A DNA stretch of 6,850 nt from Candidatus Heimdallarchaeota archaeon (GTDB lineage Archaea; Asgardarchaeota; Heimdallarchaeia; Heimdallarchaeales; Kariarchaeaceae): assembly GCA_022574115.1 (NCBI GenBank), contig JACZSS010000145.1, forward strand, positions 1 through 6,850, in the 5' to 3' direction. The translations under genes and the position numbers were made by a program. The notes under the pieces are model-generated. The model was not told where the DNA came from. It searched no databases and was given only the letters and a program-made list of their open reading frames with translations. This document shows positions 6,217 to 6,850 of this stretch, piece after piece (positions within the stretch are counted from its first letter, which is position 1; every line of letters starts with the position of its first letter).

Positions 6217-6263
6217 TATATTCGAAATGACTCCCGTGATACTTAATATCAGTTTATTTGAAT
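6217..6263. promoter_or_regulatory. Short divergent promoter region
   Basis: Only about 47 bp separate the ABM-like GTG and the next plus-strand ATG. Minus-strand ATATTAAGT (6248-6240) is centred about 28 nt before the GTG, fitting a leaderless or short-leader transcript. For the plus strand, CTATATTC (6216-6223) is a possible TATA-like box about 44 nt before the ATG. The two promoters would overlap, so the genes may be co-regulated or compete. Confidence 0.3.
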
Positions 6264-6566
6264 ATGATGATTACGCTGTATTATGTAGGTAATGTGTGGT
6301 CTTTAAATGAGGGGAATACATCTTCACCTACTGAACTAGAGCTGGTATCTATTGATTACGAATTGATGGAAAGAGTGAATCGATTAAAACAAGGGAAATC
6401 AGTTTCTGAATTTTTCTCGTTTTTATTTGACGGATATGAGACCGCGACCGAAAAAATCGGTTTCCAACTGACGAAAATTAATATCTTGGAAGAAATTAGT
6501 AGGTCTTTTTTAATTCGAACTAGATTGCTCTCACAAGACAAAACTCTTGGTTCATTCAAACGATAA
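6264..6566 (+). CDS. Hypothetical protein, about 100 residues
   Basis: I do not recognise this protein. From ATG 6264 it has 100 residues: a short hydrophobic strand (MITLYYVGNVW), a polar Asn/Ser/Thr loop (17-24), then alternating strands and a helix (about 32-52). The last third is mixed and basic, ending in Lys-Arg. There is no signal peptide, membrane helix, Cys cluster or known motif, so a small cytosolic alpha/beta protein is likely. An in-frame TTG lies two codons upstream (6258) and another ATG follows immediately (6267), so the exact start is open. Its end overlaps the stop of the minus-strand frame from the right by about 11 bp. It reads like real coding sequence, but I cannot assign a role. 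Confidence 0.55.
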   Translation: MMITLYYVGNVWSLNEGNTSSPTELELVSIDYELMERVNRLKQGKSVSEFFSFLFDGYETATEKIGFQLTKINILEEISRSFLIRTRLLSQDKTLGSFKR

Positions 6567-6848
6567 TCTCTTCTCGTTTAGAGCTGTACTCTAAGTTTAT
6601 TAAATCCCAACTTAACGTTGACTTAATGTCTCTTACGTTGTTTTGTCCAGCCAAAATTGCACTAAAGTCGATTAAATGCAAATTAACAAATTTGGGATTG
6701 TGTTTCAAGACCCTTTTAAGCAACGTTTCAGAGCTTATTAAGATTAATATATTTGCACCGCTGATTTGAATGTTTATTGTGATAGCTCCACAACGTTGTC
6801 AGTTTCTACAAGATTGTCGGAGGAAAGAACAGGCTTTGTTGAACTCAT
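6556..6848 (-). pseudogene. Possible frameshifted or partial unknown gene at right edge
   Basis: The minus strand is open without ATG or GTG from 6798 to TGA at 6558-6556 (80 codons). It reads like an ordinary protein: ITINIQISGANILIL, then LLKRVLKHNP, VNLHLIDFSAILAGQNN, and SLSWDLI-like hydrophobic patterning. The first TTG is at 6723, which would discard the beta-rich start. A second frame begins with ATG 6848 (MSSTKPVLSSDN...) and stops at TAA 6774. Shifting by one base near 6782 (after GAG CTA) joins the two frames smoothly as ...VVEL-ITINIQI.... Either a frameshift (real or sequencing error) splits one gene of about 97 residues or more, possibly extending past the window, or the frame is chance. 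No family is recognised. The remaining bases of 6567-6850 show no RNA gene. Confidence 0.4.
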
Positions 6849-6850
6849 AA

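Noticed and set aside
6613..6796. Three AACGTT palindromes (6613, 6722, 6791)
   Set aside because: Spacing is irregular and flanks differ; a 6-bp palindrome recurring three times in this AT-rich stretch is not convincing as an operator array.

Overview
The window is AT-rich (roughly 35-40 % GC by eye). It carries eight or nine protein genes and no recognisable RNA gene, mobile element or CRISPR array. Several features fit an archaeon: TATA-like boxes about 25-45 nt ahead of starts, few good Shine-Dalgarno sites, frequent TTG starts and a T-rich tract after an operon. A lineage such as the Asgard/Heimdall group is a guess from style alone, and no gene here fixes the taxon.

Layout. Positions 1-1035 (minus) hold the first 345 codons of a protein with an N-terminal beta-rich region and at least three helix-hairpin-helix (HhH) motifs about 82-83 residues apart; the gene runs off the left edge. 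A 136-bp divergent promoter region separates it from a plus-strand series. That series is a class I SAM methyltransferase (1172-1945), a 12-TM MFS exporter of the drug:H+ antiporter type (2031-3341), a MoxR-type AAA+ ATPase (3465-4376), its VWA/MIDAS partner (4397-5302), and a small DoxX-like four-TM protein (5386-5865). Converging on the last gene is a minus-strand antibiotic-biosynthesis-monooxygenase (ABM)-like alpha/beta-barrel gene (5989-6216). An unrecognised 100-residue gene follows on the plus strand (6264-6566), then a minus-strand open frame (6556 to the right edge) that looks like a frameshifted or partial gene.

Functional links. The only clear functional unit is the MoxR-VWA pair, 20 bp apart. 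By family precedent it is a chaperone-like machine: an AAA+ ring remodels a client that the MIDAS adaptor binds. No client is obvious; the DoxX-like membrane gene downstream has its own promoter and is preceded by a terminator-like palindrome. The methyltransferase and exporter are adjacent, which is compatible with modifying and exporting a small molecule, but nothing ties them to one pathway.

Most worth a second look: (1) the ABM-like gene is cut by an in-frame TGA, yet the same frame continues for 27 codons with what looks like the family's normal C-terminus; (2) the moxR end has a nine-A run, and its -1 frame is open straight into the VWA gene, whose start codon is unclear; (3) the tandem HhH protein has an unusual architecture; (4) a minus-strand open frame at the right edge has no good start.
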